A stretch of 64,000 nt of DNA from Paraburkholderia ginsengisoli NBRC 100965 (GCF_000739735.1 NZ_BBJF01000009.1:124001-188000); one strand, 5' to 3'. Positions 44,313 to 53,831 are shown, counted from the first letter of the stretch. Notes: a model not told the origin generated them from the sequence alone. Numbers and translations: made by a program.

Positions 44313-45536
44313 ATGAGATTCTCTTGCTCCGCTCCGCGACGCCCTTCATCTTCTTCCAAAGCTGGCAAGGTGCGTACGCATGCCGTCAGGCCGAGCGTTG
44401 CGCGCGTCCCTACGCGCGGCGAATCGCTCAAACGCGTGGCCAGATGCCAAGGCAGACGCTCTGCCTCCCGCGCCCAACAGCAAGGCGCGGCGATCATCAG
44501 CGCGCTGCTGGTCGTCGCGCTATCCGCGATCCTCGTCTCGGGCATGCTGTGGCGCCAGCAGGTGCAGATTCGCCGGATTGAAAATCAGCGACTGCTTTCG
44601 CAGGCGCAATGGGTCGCGCGCGGCGCGCTGGACTGGACGCGCCTGATCCTGCGCTCGGAAGGCGATACGTCGGCCGGCATCACCTATCTCGGCGGACTGT
44701 GGGGCGTGCCGATCGCGAAGACGCGCCTGTCCGATTTTCTCGGTCAGATCGGCGAGGTTCGCGCCGAGCAAGGCGCGGCCACGTATCTGTCCGGTTCGAT
44801 CGAAGACGCGCAGGCCAAATTCAATCTGCGCAATCTGGTGTCGAGCCCCGCGCCCGGCGTGATGCAATTGAACGTCGAGCAGATCGGCGCGTATCAGCGC
44901 CTGCTGGTGTCGCTCGGCGTCAACAGCCAGCTCGCGAGAGCCACCGCCTTGCAGGTGCGCAACAGCCTCTCGCGTTCGGCGACCCGCTTCCAGGCCGTCA
45001 CGTCCACTAGCGGTTCGACGGCGGCCGCGACGCCGAACATCGGGGGCGGCGCCACGGGCGGCAGTTTTACAGACAAACCGGGCATCGAAGACGACGATAG
45101 CTCGGCGGTCGCGCCGTTGCAGATGACTGGCGTCGATTCGCTGCTCGACATTCCGGGCTATACGCCGGAGATGATCGAGCGCTTGCGGCCCTTCGTCACC
45201 GTGTTGCCGACCGTCACGGCGCTCAACATGAACACGGCGTCGGCTGAAGTGATCGCGGCAGTCGTGCCGGGCATGAGCCAGTCGGCCGCGCAGGGTTTCG
45301 TCGCGAGCCGGCAGACGGTGTTCTTCCGCAATGTCGGCGACGTGCAGCTCGCGTTGCGCGGTTCCGGCGTGCAGTCGGTCGCGATCGATCCGGCGCAGAT
45401 GGACGTGAACTCGAGCTACTTTTTGATCCACGGCCGCGTGCAGCACGAACGCGCCGAAGTCGATCGCACGACCCTCGTCTATCGCGACGCAATGACTCAC
45501 ACTACGCGTATCGTGCGGGTACAAGACCAACTATGA
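44313..45536 (+). CDS. gspK: Type II secretion minor pseudopilin GspK
   Basis: A 407-residue GspK. The hydrophobic segment AAIISALLVVALSAILVSGML starts after an unusually long, Arg/Ser-rich leader of about 57 residues. A later internal start is possible, but the ATG at 44313, 1 bp after the gspJ stop, has GGGGAA upstream. The large body holds the helical domains of GspK (DIPGYTPEMIERLRPFVTVLP, ALNMNTASAEVIAAVVPGMS). Like most GspK proteins it lacks Glu at +5. It tips the pseudopilus. Confidence 0.92.
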   Translation: MRFSCSAPRRPSSSSKAGKVRTHAVRPSVARVPTRGESLKRVARCQGRRSASRAQQQGAAIISALLVVALSAILVSGMLWRQQVQIRRIENQRLLSQAQWVARGALDWTRLILRSEGDTSAGITYLGGLWGVPIAKTRLSDFLGQIGEVRAEQGAATYLSGSIEDAQAKFNLRNLVSSPAPGVMQLNVEQIGAYQRLLVSLGVNSQLARATALQVRNSLSRSATRFQAVTSTSGSTAAATPNIGGGATGGSFTDKPGIEDDDSSAVAPLQMTGVDSLLDIPGYTPEMIERLRPFVTVLPTVTALNMNTASAEVIAAVVPGMSQSAAQGFVASRQTVFFRNVGDVQLALRGSGVQSVAIDPAQMDVNSSYFLIHGRVQHERAEVDRTTLVYRDAMTHTTRIVRVQDQL

Positions 45537-45564
45537 ACAACGCAATTCCCAGAGAGAGTGGCCT

Positions 45565-46974
45565 TTGAGCACGCTGATCGTCCTACTGCCGCCGCGTGAT
45601 CCGGCGGTGCCATCGCAGGAATGGCAATTGCCGGAGCTGCCGTTCGTCCTGCTCGACAAGTCGGGGCGCACCCAGCGCGCCGGGCGCTCGGCGCTCGCGC
45701 TGCTGCCGCGCGCCACGTCGACGGTGCTGATGGTCGCCGCGCGCGACCTGCTGATGATGCCCACCACGCTGCCGCCGCTGCGCGGTCCGAAGTTGCGTCA
45801 GGCATTGCCCAACATCGTCGAGGATCAGCTGATCCAGGATCCGCAGACTTGCCACATCGCCGTCGATCCGCAACCGGTCGCGGGCGGCCGGCAGGTGCTC
45901 GCGATCATCGACCGCGGCTGGTTCCGCTTCATCTGCGAAGCCTTCACGACGGCCGGTCATCGCAGCTTGCGCGCCGTGCCGGTGACACGCTGCCTGCCGC
46001 AAACCGCTAAAGCCGCTACGACTGCCGAAGTCGCGGAACGGGTGAATGCAGGCGAGCCGGCTATGGCGGGCGCGGTCGAGGTCGCCACGTCGCTGCCCGG
46101 CCTCGCACCGGTTGTCGCGCCGGACGCCGCAGCCGTGGTGCCGATGGTCGCCGCCGTGCTCGGCGCGGTCGTTCAGACCGCCCCCGCGCTGCTGCTGGAA
46201 GGCGCGGGAGAGAGCGGCGTGCCGCGTGTCGAACTGGCGATTGCGCGCGGCGTGCAAGGCGAAGGGCTGGCGGTGCCGGCCAACGCCGTGAACGCGACGC
46301 TCGGTGCGCTCGCCGGCGCGGCGTCCGTGTCGCTGTACATGCTGACCGAAATGCCCGGCAACGAGCCGAGTCTCGGCAACACCAGCCCGGCGCGGCTGGC
46401 TGCGCATATCCACGGCGCCAGTCCGTTGCCGTTCGAACAGCTCGCGCGGCGTGCATTGGAGTGCCGCTTCGATCTGTGCCAGTTCGAGTTTGCGTCGCAG
46501 CCGTGGCGGCTCGATCGCGCGACGCTGCGGCGTCTGCGTTTGCCGGTGCTGCTGGCGGTCGGTGCGCTGCTGATCTCGATTGTCGGGGCGAACGTGCAGT
46601 GGATGATGCTCGCGCGTCAACGCGACGCGATCAACACGGACATGACCCGCCTGCTGCTCGACACCTTCCCCAAAACGACGGTCGTGCTCGATGCGCCCGA
46701 TCAGATGTCGCGCCAATTGCAGCAGTTGCGGGTCGCGGCGGGCGAACTGTCGCCGGACGATTTCCTGTCGCTCGCCGACGGCCTCGCGCGTTCGATGGCG
46801 CCGGTGCCGGTCAACGGCATCGCCGGACTCGACTATCACGACCGGCGACTCGACGTGACCTTCAAGCCCGAGATCAAGCTCGACGCGGACTTTCCAAAGC
46901 GCCTCGCGCGCAACGGGCTGAGCGGCGCGATCGACAGCAATACCGGCAAGTGGACCATCAGGAACGGACAATGA
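45565..46974 (+). CDS. gspL: Type II secretion inner-membrane protein GspL
   Basis: A 469-residue bitopic protein. The N-terminal cytoplasmic actin-like domain begins STLIVLLPPRDPAVPSQEWQLPEL and binds GspE. One membrane helix (LPVLLAVGALLISIVGANVQWMML) lies at about 323-347, and a small periplasmic domain follows. The start is the rare codon TTG at 45565, preceded by AGAGAGAG at about 8 nt; no nearer ATG fits. gspM starts within its stop codon (ATGA). Confidence 0.92.
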   Translation: MSTLIVLLPPRDPAVPSQEWQLPELPFVLLDKSGRTQRAGRSALALLPRATSTVLMVAARDLLMMPTTLPPLRGPKLRQALPNIVEDQLIQDPQTCHIAVDPQPVAGGRQVLAIIDRGWFRFICEAFTTAGHRSLRAVPVTRCLPQTAKAATTAEVAERVNAGEPAMAGAVEVATSLPGLAPVVAPDAAAVVPMVAAVLGAVVQTAPALLLEGAGESGVPRVELAIARGVQGEGLAVPANAVNATLGALAGAASVSLYMLTEMPGNEPSLGNTSPARLAAHIHGASPLPFEQLARRALECRFDLCQFEFASQPWRLDRATLRRLRLPVLLAVGALLISIVGANVQWMMLARQRDAINTDMTRLLLDTFPKTTVVLDAPDQMSRQLQQLRVAAGELSPDDFLSLADGLARSMAPVPVNGIAGLDYHDRRLDVTFKPEIKLDADFPKRLARNGLSGAIDSNTGKWTIRNGQ

Positions 46975-47474
46975 AAGCTGAACTCGCTCAAACATGGGCC
47001 GGCTTCTGGGACCAGCGCACCGAGCGCGAAAAGAACCTTCTGACGTGGGGCGGCGGTGTGCTCGCCGTGGTGGTCGCTTGGTCGGTGCTGTGGGCGCCGG
47101 CGCAGGAAGGCCGCGCGCATCTGCGTGAATCGCTGCCCAGCCTGCAACGCCAGCTCGCGCAGATGACCGCGCAATCGAACGAAGCCCGGACACTGTCGGC
47201 GGCCGCGCAGGGCGTCGCGCCGACCGGTGCCGCGCTGAAGGACGCGCTCACGGCGTCGCTCAACGATCACGGCCTTGCCGCGACGCAGGTGCAGGTGGTC
47301 GGCAACGCGGTGCAGGTCCAGATGAAGAACGCGTCGTTCCCGGCGTGGACGAGCTGGGTCGACGACGCGCGCAAGCAATTCAAGGTGCAGATTGCCGAGG
47401 CGCATGTCACCGCGCTGAAGGAAGACGGCCAGGTGGATCTGACGGCGTCGTTGCAGCCGTCGACCGCGAAATGA
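46971..47474 (+). CDS. gspM: Type II secretion inner-membrane protein GspM
   Basis: A 167-residue protein with one N-terminal membrane helix (LLTWGGGVLAVVVAWSVLWAP). A helical stretch (LPSLQRQLAQMTAQSNEA) and a ferredoxin-like periplasmic domain follow. The ATG at 46971 overlaps the gspL stop by 4 bp. It partners GspL in the inner-membrane platform. Confidence 0.93.
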   Translation: MKAELAQTWAGFWDQRTEREKNLLTWGGGVLAVVVAWSVLWAPAQEGRAHLRESLPSLQRQLAQMTAQSNEARTLSAAAQGVAPTGAALKDALTASLNDHGLAATQVQVVGNAVQVQMKNASFPAWTSWVDDARKQFKVQIAEAHVTALKEDGQVDLTASLQPSTAK

Positions 47475-47496
47475 CCGCACCGTCACGGGATCTCGC

Positions 47497-48276
47497 ATGA
47501 ACTACTGGATGCGGCGCCTGCGCGTCGCGCTGCCTTGGGCGGTGGTCGGTGCGTTGGCCTCCGCGGCGGTGATGCTCGCGCTGTTGCCGGCCGCGTGGAT
47601 CACGCCGCAGTTCGCACGGCAGACCGGCGGGCACGTCAATCTCGTCGACCCGGCCGGCTCGCTGTGGCACGGCTCCGCCACGCTGATGCTGGCCGCCGGC
47701 TCCGACATGAGCGCGGCGACGCTGCTGCCTGGGCGGATCGAATGGAGCACGGCGTTCTGGCCGCTGTTCACCGGCCGCGTACGCATGGTGATGCGGCACA
47801 GCGAGGCGATGCCCGACCCGATCACCGTCGATGCCACCCCGCGCAGCGCGACCGTCACGCCCGGCACGATCGCGGTGCCCGCTTCGCTGCTGAGCGGACT
47901 GGGCGCACCGTTCAACACGCTCGATCTGCAAGGCAACGTGCAGCTCTCCTGGTCCGACTGGCGCAGCTTCAACCGGGAGGCGTTCGGCCAGCTGACCGTG
48001 ACGCTGAACGACGTCAGTTCGCGGGTGTCGATGGTCAAGCCGCTCGGCTCATATCGGGTGAGTTTCCAGGCACAGGGCGCGTCGTCGACGCTCGATCTGA
48101 CGACGCTCAAGGGGCCGCTGATGCTGAGCGGCAACGGCACGATCTCGGCGGCGTCGACGTCGTTTCGCGGCACGGCCAGCGCCGCGCCCGAAGCACGCGA
48201 CAATCTCGCGGGCCTGCTGAATCTGCTGGGCCGTCCGAGCGGGCCGGACTCGGTGACGCTGACGTTTGCGCATTGA
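47497..48276 (+). CDS. gspN: Type II secretion protein GspN
   Basis: A 259-residue protein with an N-terminal membrane anchor (LPWAVVGALASAAVMLALLPAAW) and a beta-rich periplasmic domain (SLWHGSATLML, WSTAFWPLFTGRV, GNVQLSWSDWRSF). This fits GspN, an accessory component present in only some T2SS. It is the last gene of the operon, 22 bp after gspM. Confidence 0.92.
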   Translation: MNYWMRRLRVALPWAVVGALASAAVMLALLPAAWITPQFARQTGGHVNLVDPAGSLWHGSATLMLAAGSDMSAATLLPGRIEWSTAFWPLFTGRVRMVMRHSEAMPDPITVDATPRSATVTPGTIAVPASLLSGLGAPFNTLDLQGNVQLSWSDWRSFNREAFGQLTVTLNDVSSRVSMVKPLGSYRVSFQAQGASSTLDLTTLKGPLMLSGNGTISAASTSFRGTASAAPEARDNLAGLLNLLGRPSGPDSVTLTFAH

Positions 48277-48330
48277 AGTCTGGATCAACGACGCGCGCGA
48301 GCGTGTAGGTCGCAGCGCGCGAGCGCGATA

Positions 48331-48368
48331 AAAAAGAGGCATGGACGCTCGATGCGGCCATGCCTCTT
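48331..48368 (-). terminator. Terminator of the NodT-type gene
   Basis: AAGAGGCATGG (48334-48344) pairs with CCATGCCTCTT (48358-48368) over a 13-nt loop. On the minus strand a T run (TTTTT, then ATCGC) follows. It ends the outer-membrane-factor transcript. In the plus direction it may also slow gspN transcription. Confidence 0.8.
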
Positions 48369-48400
48369 CTGCTTTACCCCGCCAGGAGGCGGCGCTGCGC

Positions 48401-49969
48401 TTACTTGGTCTGCGTCTGCTGCGGGCCCGCCCCGCTCTGCGCAACCGGCATCGCCGACGATGCCGGCAACGGCGCCGGAGCAGCCACGTCGCCCGTTTCG
48501 CGATTCATCTGCGACGCGTCCCAGCCGCCGCCCAGCGCCTTCACCAGACCCACCGACGACACCATTCGCTGCCCCGCGATGCTCTCGAGCTTCTGCTCGG
48601 CCGTGAACGCCGTGGTCTGCGCGGTCAACACGCTGACGAAGGCGACCGTGCCCGCCTTGTACTCGTTCGTGACGATGGCGAGCGCCTGACGGGCCGACTC
48701 GACCGCTTGCCGCTGCACGACGATTTCCTGTTCGAGAATGCGCAGCGACGCGAGGTTGTCCTCGACGTCCTGGAACGCGGTCAGCACCGTTTGACGGTAG
48801 GTGGCGACGTCGGCGTCGTAGGTGGCGCGCGCGGCGTCGGTCTGGGCCTTGCGCAGACCGGCGTCGAACAGCGTGGCCGCGAGTTGCGGCCCGACCGTCC
48901 AGAAGCGCGACGGCACGGTCAGCAACTGCGAGAACACCGAGTTCTCGAAGCCGCCGGTGGCCGACACCGTCAGCGACGGGAAGAACGCGGCGATCGCGAC
49001 GCCAATCTGCTCGTTCGCAGCCGCAGCCTTGCGTTCCGCCGACGCGATGTCCGGCCGCCGCTCCAGCAACGCTGACGGCATCTGCGCGGGCACGGTGGGC
49101 GGCGTGGCGGTGAGCGGCATTGGCGGCAGCGAGAACACCGAGGCCGGCACGCCGATCAGTACGGCGATGGCATGCTCGTCCTGCGCGCGCTGGATGCCGT
49201 TGTCGATTGCGGCCGCCTGCGCGGATTGCAGCTGCGTTTGCGCCTGAATCACGTCCGAACGCGCGGCGACGCCTGCGGCGTACTGATTTTGCGTGAGTTG
49301 CAGCGAGCGTTGATAAGCCGCGACGGTGTCGTCGAGCAACTTTTGCGTGGAGTCGAGTGCGCGCAGCGAGAAGTAGGTTTGCGCGAGCGTGGCCTGTGCG
49401 GACAGCCGCGCGTTCGCGAGATCGGCGGCCGCGCCCTGCTGGCCGGCTTTTTGCGCGTTGACCGAGCGGGTCACCGAGCCCCACAGATCGGGCTCCCAAC
49501 TGGCGTCGAGCTGCACGTTGAAACTGTTGCCGACGCCCGAGCGGCTGCTGCCGGTCGTCGAGCTACCGCTGGATGCGATGCCGTTGCCGGAACGCGACGC
49601 GCCCGCCGAAGCGCCGATGATCGGAAAATACGCCGAGCGCGCCTCGCCGACCAGCGCGCGCGCCTGCCGGTAGGTGGCCGCGAATTGGGCGATGGTCTGG
49701 TTGGCGGCGTTCAGCTTGTCTACGAGCGCGTTGAGCTGCGGGTCTTCGTAAATGGTCCACCAGTCGCCGCGATCTTGTTGGTCGGCCGGTTCGGCGACTT
49801 TCCAGCCGGGGGCGGCTTCCTTGAACGACGCGGGGACTTCGGCGGCCGGCCGCTTGTAATCGGGGCCGACGGCGCAAGCGGCCAGCAACGTGGCGAGGGC
49901 CGCTGCTACCGCGATAGTCAGGGCGCGAGGCGCAAGCCGCCGCGCGCGCGAGATTCGATCAGACTGCAT
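48401..49969 (-). CDS. Outer-membrane efflux lipoprotein, NodT/OprM family
   Basis: A 522-residue TolC-like outer-membrane factor. The N-terminal signal ends in the lipobox LLAAC before AVGPDYKRPAAEVPASF, a typical NodT/OprM start. Two OEP repeats follow, with LDASWEPDLWGSVTRSVNAQKA and RFWTVGPQLAATLFDAGLRKAQ. It would form the outer channel of a tripartite pump. The start at 49969 follows AAGGAAT. An EmrB-type pump lies 1.5 kb away, but no membrane-fusion protein is adjacent. The C-terminus is Gln/Thr/Pro-rich. Confidence 0.93.
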   Translation of the reverse strand: MQSDRISRARRLAPRALTIAVAAALATLLAACAVGPDYKRPAAEVPASFKEAAPGWKVAEPADQQDRGDWWTIYEDPQLNALVDKLNAANQTIAQFAATYRQARALVGEARSAYFPIIGASAGASRSGNGIASSGSSTTGSSRSGVGNSFNVQLDASWEPDLWGSVTRSVNAQKAGQQGAAADLANARLSAQATLAQTYFSLRALDSTQKLLDDTVAAYQRSLQLTQNQYAAGVAARSDVIQAQTQLQSAQAAAIDNGIQRAQDEHAIAVLIGVPASVFSLPPMPLTATPPTVPAQMPSALLERRPDIASAERKAAAANEQIGVAIAAFFPSLTVSATGGFENSVFSQLLTVPSRFWTVGPQLAATLFDAGLRKAQTDAARATYDADVATYRQTVLTAFQDVEDNLASLRILEQEIVVQRQAVESARQALAIVTNEYKAGTVAFVSVLTAQTTAFTAEQKLESIAGQRMVSSVGLVKALGGGWDASQMNRETGDVAAPAPLPASSAMPVAQSGAGPQQTQTK

Positions 49970-50179
49970 GCAATGAATTCCTTCTGGACGCCGCGATGCG
50001 GCCGATGGCGGCACCGTCGGCGGGGCGAGATCTTGGTCTGCCGGAATGTTAGCGTATGAGCCCGCGTGGGCGCGGGAAACTGAAAGGGTAATGCGGGGAT
50101 GCGCGCAGGTGTGTTACTGAGGGTGTCGCGATGGTTACGTGCTGTTACGCGGCGCGGCCGGCGCTGCGCCGCGCGACCG

Positions 50180-50551
50180 TCAGATCCGGGATTCCGTCGA
50201 CGTGGTCTGGCGCGCCAAGCGGCCGGCGGCCGCCCGGCAGGGCGCGTCGCCGCGCGCCTGGCACGCGCCTGCCGCATTGACTGCATTGGCCGCGTGGCCA
50301 GCCGTTGCCGCGACGCTTTCCGTCAGCCCGGGCGCAGCCGTCAACTCTCCACTCGCCGCCTTGCCGACCTTGCTGCCCCGCCGATGCTCGACCCACGCCA
50401 GCACCGCGACCCCCACCGATCCGCCCGGCAACACGAACAGCCCGGCGAACAGCGCGAGTTTCCACCAGCGGTGCGGGCCTTGAAAGCTGTTCAGTGCGGA
50501 ATCGGTCAGGGAGCGGCCGAGGCCGCCAAGGGTGTTTTTGAGGTACAGCAT
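50180..50551 (-). CDS. Small single-helix membrane protein of unknown function
   Basis: A 123-residue protein starting MLYLKNTLGGLGRSLTDSALN. One strong hydrophobic segment (LALFAGLFVLPGGSVGVAVLAWV, about 28-50) is followed by a basic EHRRGSK and an Ala-rich C-terminal region. AAGGA lies about 8 nt before the start at 50551. It is upstream of, and on the same strand as, the NodT gene, and divergent from marR. I do not recognise the family; real coding is supported by the ribosome-binding site and the clear membrane pattern. Confidence 0.68.
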   Translation of the reverse strand: MLYLKNTLGGLGRSLTDSALNSFQGPHRWWKLALFAGLFVLPGGSVGVAVLAWVEHRRGSKVGKAASGELTAAPGLTESVAATAGHAANAVNAAGACQARGDAPCRAAAGRLARQTTSTESRI

Positions 50552-50644
50552 GGGGAATCCTTTTCGCACGTCGCGCTCGCGGCGGTGCAGACAATCGGTC
50601 AGAACATGGGCTCGTGGGCGAGTAACTCGTTGCCTGTAATAATA

Positions 50645-50673
50645 TTGACTATGCAATTAAATTTCAACATACT
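50645..50673 (+). promoter_or_regulatory. Probable promoter for marR-emrB
   Basis: TTGACT (50645-50650), 17-bp spacer, CATACT (50668-50673). It lies in an AT-rich patch about 120 bp upstream of the MarR gene. Confidence 0.5.
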
Positions 50674-50737
50674 TTGCGCCGCGTACAAACTTCGTGTTGT
50701 TTTTCTGCTCCTCATGGAGCTTGCAAGAGGTTTGACT

Positions 50738-50756
50738 TGCCTGCTTAGGCAGCTAA
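50738..50756. promoter_or_regulatory. Candidate MarR operator
   Basis: Two overlapping dyads: TGCCT-N4-AGGCA (50738-50751) and TTAG-N4-CTAA (50745-50756). They lie 35-53 bp before the MarR start, downstream of the proposed promoter. This is the usual place for autorepression by a MarR protein. Confidence 0.5.
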
Positions 50757-50790
50757 ACTCCGTTGTGCTTGTCGATGTTCTGGAATCGCG

Positions 50791-51333
50791 ATGACTGATG
50801 GCCCCTATAAAGCGGACGAGACTCAACTCATGTCGAGCCTCGGCTACTACCTGACGAAAGCGCGGAACGTGCTGGTCGAGCGGACGGACCGCGCGGTCAA
50901 GCCGCTGGGGCTGACCGCGCAGCAGATCGGTGTGATCCTGATGCTGTCATCGCGGCGCGCGAACACGCCGTTCGAGCTGTCGCGGGCGATGTCGTACGAC
51001 AGCGGATCGATGACGCGTCTGCTCGATCGCCTTGAAAAGAAAGGCTTTGTGGTGCGCACGCGCAGTAACGCCGATCGCCGGATGGTGAAGCTGGAACTGA
51101 CGCCGCAAGGCCATGAAGCGGCGCGGCAACTGCCCAGTCTCGGCGCGGCGGTGTTGAACGAGCAACTGCGCGGCTTCTCCGCCGACGAGCACGCGACGCT
51201 GATCGACCTGCTCGCGCGTTTCATTGCGAATGGTCTCGGCGATGGCGTGGGCGCGGGTTGCGCGTTGGAGCCGCAACAGCACTCGCAGGAAAAAGCATCC
51301 GCACGGACGCCGGCGGAGCCCGGCGACCAGTAA
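50791..51333 (+). CDS. MarR-family regulator (EmrR-like)
   Basis: A 180-residue MarR protein. Dimer helices come first, then the winged helix (PLGLTAQQIGVILMLSSRRANTPFELSRAMSYDSGSMTRLLDRLEKKGFV) and the wing RTRSNADRRMVKLELTPQGH. It sits directly upstream of an EmrB-type pump gene on the same strand and probably represses it until a toxic compound binds. The C-terminal about 30 residues are polar and extra to the family core. Confidence 0.93.
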   Translation: MTDGPYKADETQLMSSLGYYLTKARNVLVERTDRAVKPLGLTAQQIGVILMLSSRRANTPFELSRAMSYDSGSMTRLLDRLEKKGFVVRTRSNADRRMVKLELTPQGHEAARQLPSLGAAVLNEQLRGFSADEHATLIDLLARFIANGLGDGVGAGCALEPQQHSQEKASARTPAEPGDQ

Positions 51334-51468
51334 CCAAGAGGCGCTTTTGAAAGCGCCATTGTTTTGAGATATCTGTCTGGGCAGAGGGTGATCCGGCATG
51401 CAAGCGCGCGGTTCGTGACGCGCGACAAGGCTGCCGTGACAAGCTTTCCCGGCTGAGGAGAACATCAT

Positions 51469-53031
51469 ATGGACGCCACGGCACCCGCCGCTGCCCTTCC
51501 CGCCGCCGAACCCGCGCCGCTCAAAGGCGGAGCGCTGGCCCTGCTGACTGTCGGCCTCGCGCTCGGCACCTTCATGGAGGTGCTCGACACGTCGATTGCG
51601 AACGTCGCAGTGCCGACCATTTCCGGCAGCCTCGGCGTGGCGACCAGTCAGGGCACCTGGGTCATCTCGTCGTATTCGGTCGCGTCTGCGATCGCCGTGC
51701 CGCTGACCGGCTGGCTCGCGCGACGCGTCGGCGAAGTGCGGCTTTTTACGCTGTCCGTGCTGCTCTTCACGATTGCGTCGGCGGCGTGCGGCTTCGCGCA
51801 TAACTTCGAGTCGCTGATCGCGTTCCGGCTCGTGCAAGGGCTGGTCTCCGGGCCGATGGTCCCGCTCTCGCAGACCATCCTGATGCGCTCCTATCCGCCG
51901 GAGAAGCGCGGGCTCGCGCTGGGTCTCTGGGCGATGACCGTGATTTGCGCGCCGATCTTCGGTCCCGTGATGGGCGGCTACATCACCGACAACTTCACGT
52001 GGCCGTGGATCTTCTACATCAACGTGCCGATCGGGCTGTTCTCGGCGGTGTGCGCTTACTTGCTGCTGCGCGGCCGCGAGACGAAGATCACCCGCCAGCG
52101 CATCGATGCCGTCGGCCTCGCGCTGCTCGTGATCGGCGTGTCGTGTTTGCAGATGATGCTCGACCTCGGCAAGGACCGCGACTGGTTCAACTCGACGTTC
52201 ATCGTGTCGCTCGCGGTGATCGCGGTGGTGTCGATTGCATTCCTGCTGGTCTGGGAGATGACGGAGAAGGAGCCGGTGGTCGATCTCTCGCTCTTTAAGG
52301 ACCGCAACTTCGCGCTTGGCGTGCTGATCATCTCGTTTGGCTTCATGGCCTTCTTCGGCTCGGTGGTGATCTTCCCGCTGTGGCTGCAAACCGTGATGGG
52401 CTACACCGCTGGGCTCGCGGGTCTCGCGACCGCGCCGGTCGGACTGCTCGCGCTGTTCCTGTCGCCGTTGATCGGCAAGAACATGCACCGGCTGAACTTG
52501 CGCATGGTGGCGAGCTTTGCGTTCATCGTGTTCGCGTTCGTGTCGTTCTGGAACTCGACCTTCACGCTCGACGTGCCGTTCAATCACGTGATCTGGCCGA
52601 GACTCGTGCAGGGGATCGGCGTGGCGTGCTTCTTCGTGCCGATGACGACCATCACGCTGTCCAGCGTGCCGGACGAGCGGCTCGCCAGCGCATCAGGTTT
52701 GTCGAATTTCTTCCGGACCTTGTCGGGGGCGATCGGCACCGCGATCAGCACGACGTTCTGGGAGAACGACACGATCACCCATCACGCGATGCTGACCGAT
52801 TCGGTGAACGTGTATTCGGCGAACACCAACGCCTATACCAATGCGCTGGCGGGCATCGGTCTGTCCGGCGATAGCGTGACCGCGCAACTGAACCAGGTGG
52901 TGACAGCGCAGGCTTATATGATGGCCACCAACGATTTCTTCCGCATTTCGTGCGCGGCGTTCCTCGTGCTGGCGGTACTGGTGTGGATTACGAAGCCGCG
53001 TAAAGGCGTGGGGCCTTCGATGGGGCACTGA
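51469..53031 (+). CDS. DHA2-family (EmrB/QacA-type) multidrug MFS transporter
   Basis: A 520-residue transporter with 14 predicted membrane helices. It has motif A-type LARRVGEVRLF, motif C region GPVMGGYITDNFTWPWIFYINVPIG, and LDTSIANVAVPTISGSLG at the first helix. These are all EmrB-like. EmrB proteins export drugs or fatty-acid-like compounds through a membrane-fusion protein (EmrA) and an outer channel. Here EmrA is absent; the outer-membrane factor is encoded 1.5 kb away on the other strand. The MarR gene precedes it by 135 bp. Confidence 0.94.
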   Translation: MDATAPAAALPAAEPAPLKGGALALLTVGLALGTFMEVLDTSIANVAVPTISGSLGVATSQGTWVISSYSVASAIAVPLTGWLARRVGEVRLFTLSVLLFTIASAACGFAHNFESLIAFRLVQGLVSGPMVPLSQTILMRSYPPEKRGLALGLWAMTVICAPIFGPVMGGYITDNFTWPWIFYINVPIGLFSAVCAYLLLRGRETKITRQRIDAVGLALLVIGVSCLQMMLDLGKDRDWFNSTFIVSLAVIAVVSIAFLLVWEMTEKEPVVDLSLFKDRNFALGVLIISFGFMAFFGSVVIFPLWLQTVMGYTAGLAGLATAPVGLLALFLSPLIGKNMHRLNLRMVASFAFIVFAFVSFWNSTFTLDVPFNHVIWPRLVQGIGVACFFVPMTTITLSSVPDERLASASGLSNFFRTLSGAIGTAISTTFWENDTITHHAMLTDSVNVYSANTNAYTNALAGIGLSGDSVTAQLNQVVTAQAYMMATNDFFRISCAAFLVLAVLVWITKPRKGVGPSMGH

Positions 53032-53121
53032 GGTTGGTCTGCCGACGTCCGATGCTTCGAGCGCGCCCGCGTGACGATCCAATGCGCCGCGTCGTCACGC
53101 GCGTCGATGCTCTTCGTTGCG

Positions 53122-53625
53122 TCACTGCGTTACGGCTTCGCCATTGGCTGTCGGAATCGATTGTCCCTGCGCAGCATCCGGATGCATCGCGGTAGGTGCA
53201 GGCGGCGGTTTCACTCCACCCTGCGGTGCGCCGCCGACGTTGCCTCGCACAAATTGCTTGAAGTCGGCGCCAGCTTCCCAAGGGTTCGGTTTGCAACCCA
53301 ACGAGCCGTCGCAATGCGCGGCAAAGCCGATAGTCGCCGTGCCGTCAGGGTTCGCGGTGCGCGTGATCTGATATGCGAGTGCGCGCTTGCCGCCGTCCGG
53401 GCCCGCAGTCTGAATCAGCGAGTCGGTCGCGGACTCGATCTTGTAGGTCGAATGACTTGACACCCACGTCTGCGCGCGTTGCCACCACAGGTCGCATTCA
53501 GCTTTGTTCGAACACGTCAACGGCGTCGTCGCGATCTGCATGACATCCGGATCGACCTGCCCCTGCGTCGAACATCCCGCCGCTGCCGCTAAACACAGCG
53601 CGGCCAACAGACCTTTGTTCATCAC
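53122..53625 (-). CDS. Lipoprotein of unknown function
   Basis: A 167-residue protein with a lipoprotein signal (MMNKGLLAALCLAAAAGC, lipid-modified Cys at 18). The mature part includes LTCSNKAECDLWWQRAQTWV and GFAAHCDGSLGCKPNPWEAGADFKQFV. Four further Cys could form disulfides. The C-terminal 35 residues are Pro/Gly/Gln-rich. I do not recognise a named family; similar proteins are common hypothetical lipoproteins in Burkholderia. It is convergent with the pump gene. Confidence 0.82.
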   Translation of the reverse strand: MMNKGLLAALCLAAAAGCSTQGQVDPDVMQIATTPLTCSNKAECDLWWQRAQTWVSSHSTYKIESATDSLIQTAGPDGGKRALAYQITRTANPDGTATIGFAAHCDGSLGCKPNPWEAGADFKQFVRGNVGGAPQGGVKPPPAPTAMHPDAAQGQSIPTANGEAVTQ

Positions 53626-53780
53626 GTCGATACCTCCTGCCTGGGAGCGTGTCTATCAGTTTGACCGCGGCGCTGATGCGGTGTTTCATCGACGTCAGCG
53701 AATCGTCAGAGCGCACGGAGAATTTGCCGATTATGTGCGATGCGCGGCCATGCGCGACGTAGACGTTACCTGTAGAGAAG

Positions 53781-53808
53781 AAAAAGCGGCCACGCGGGCC
53801 GCTTTTTT
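53781..53808 (-). terminator. Bidirectional terminator after gshA
   Basis: A GCGGCC/GGCCGC-type stem with a short loop is flanked by an A run on the left and six T on the right. It lies 24 bp past the gshA stop on the minus strand. Confidence 0.88.
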
Positions 53809-53831
53809 CATGGCATCGCTGAGCGCGTCGG

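Noticed and set aside
45583..47193. A 536-codon open frame antisense to gspL and gspM
   Set aside because: Arg/His-rich low-quality translation without domains; it mirrors two clear gsp genes.
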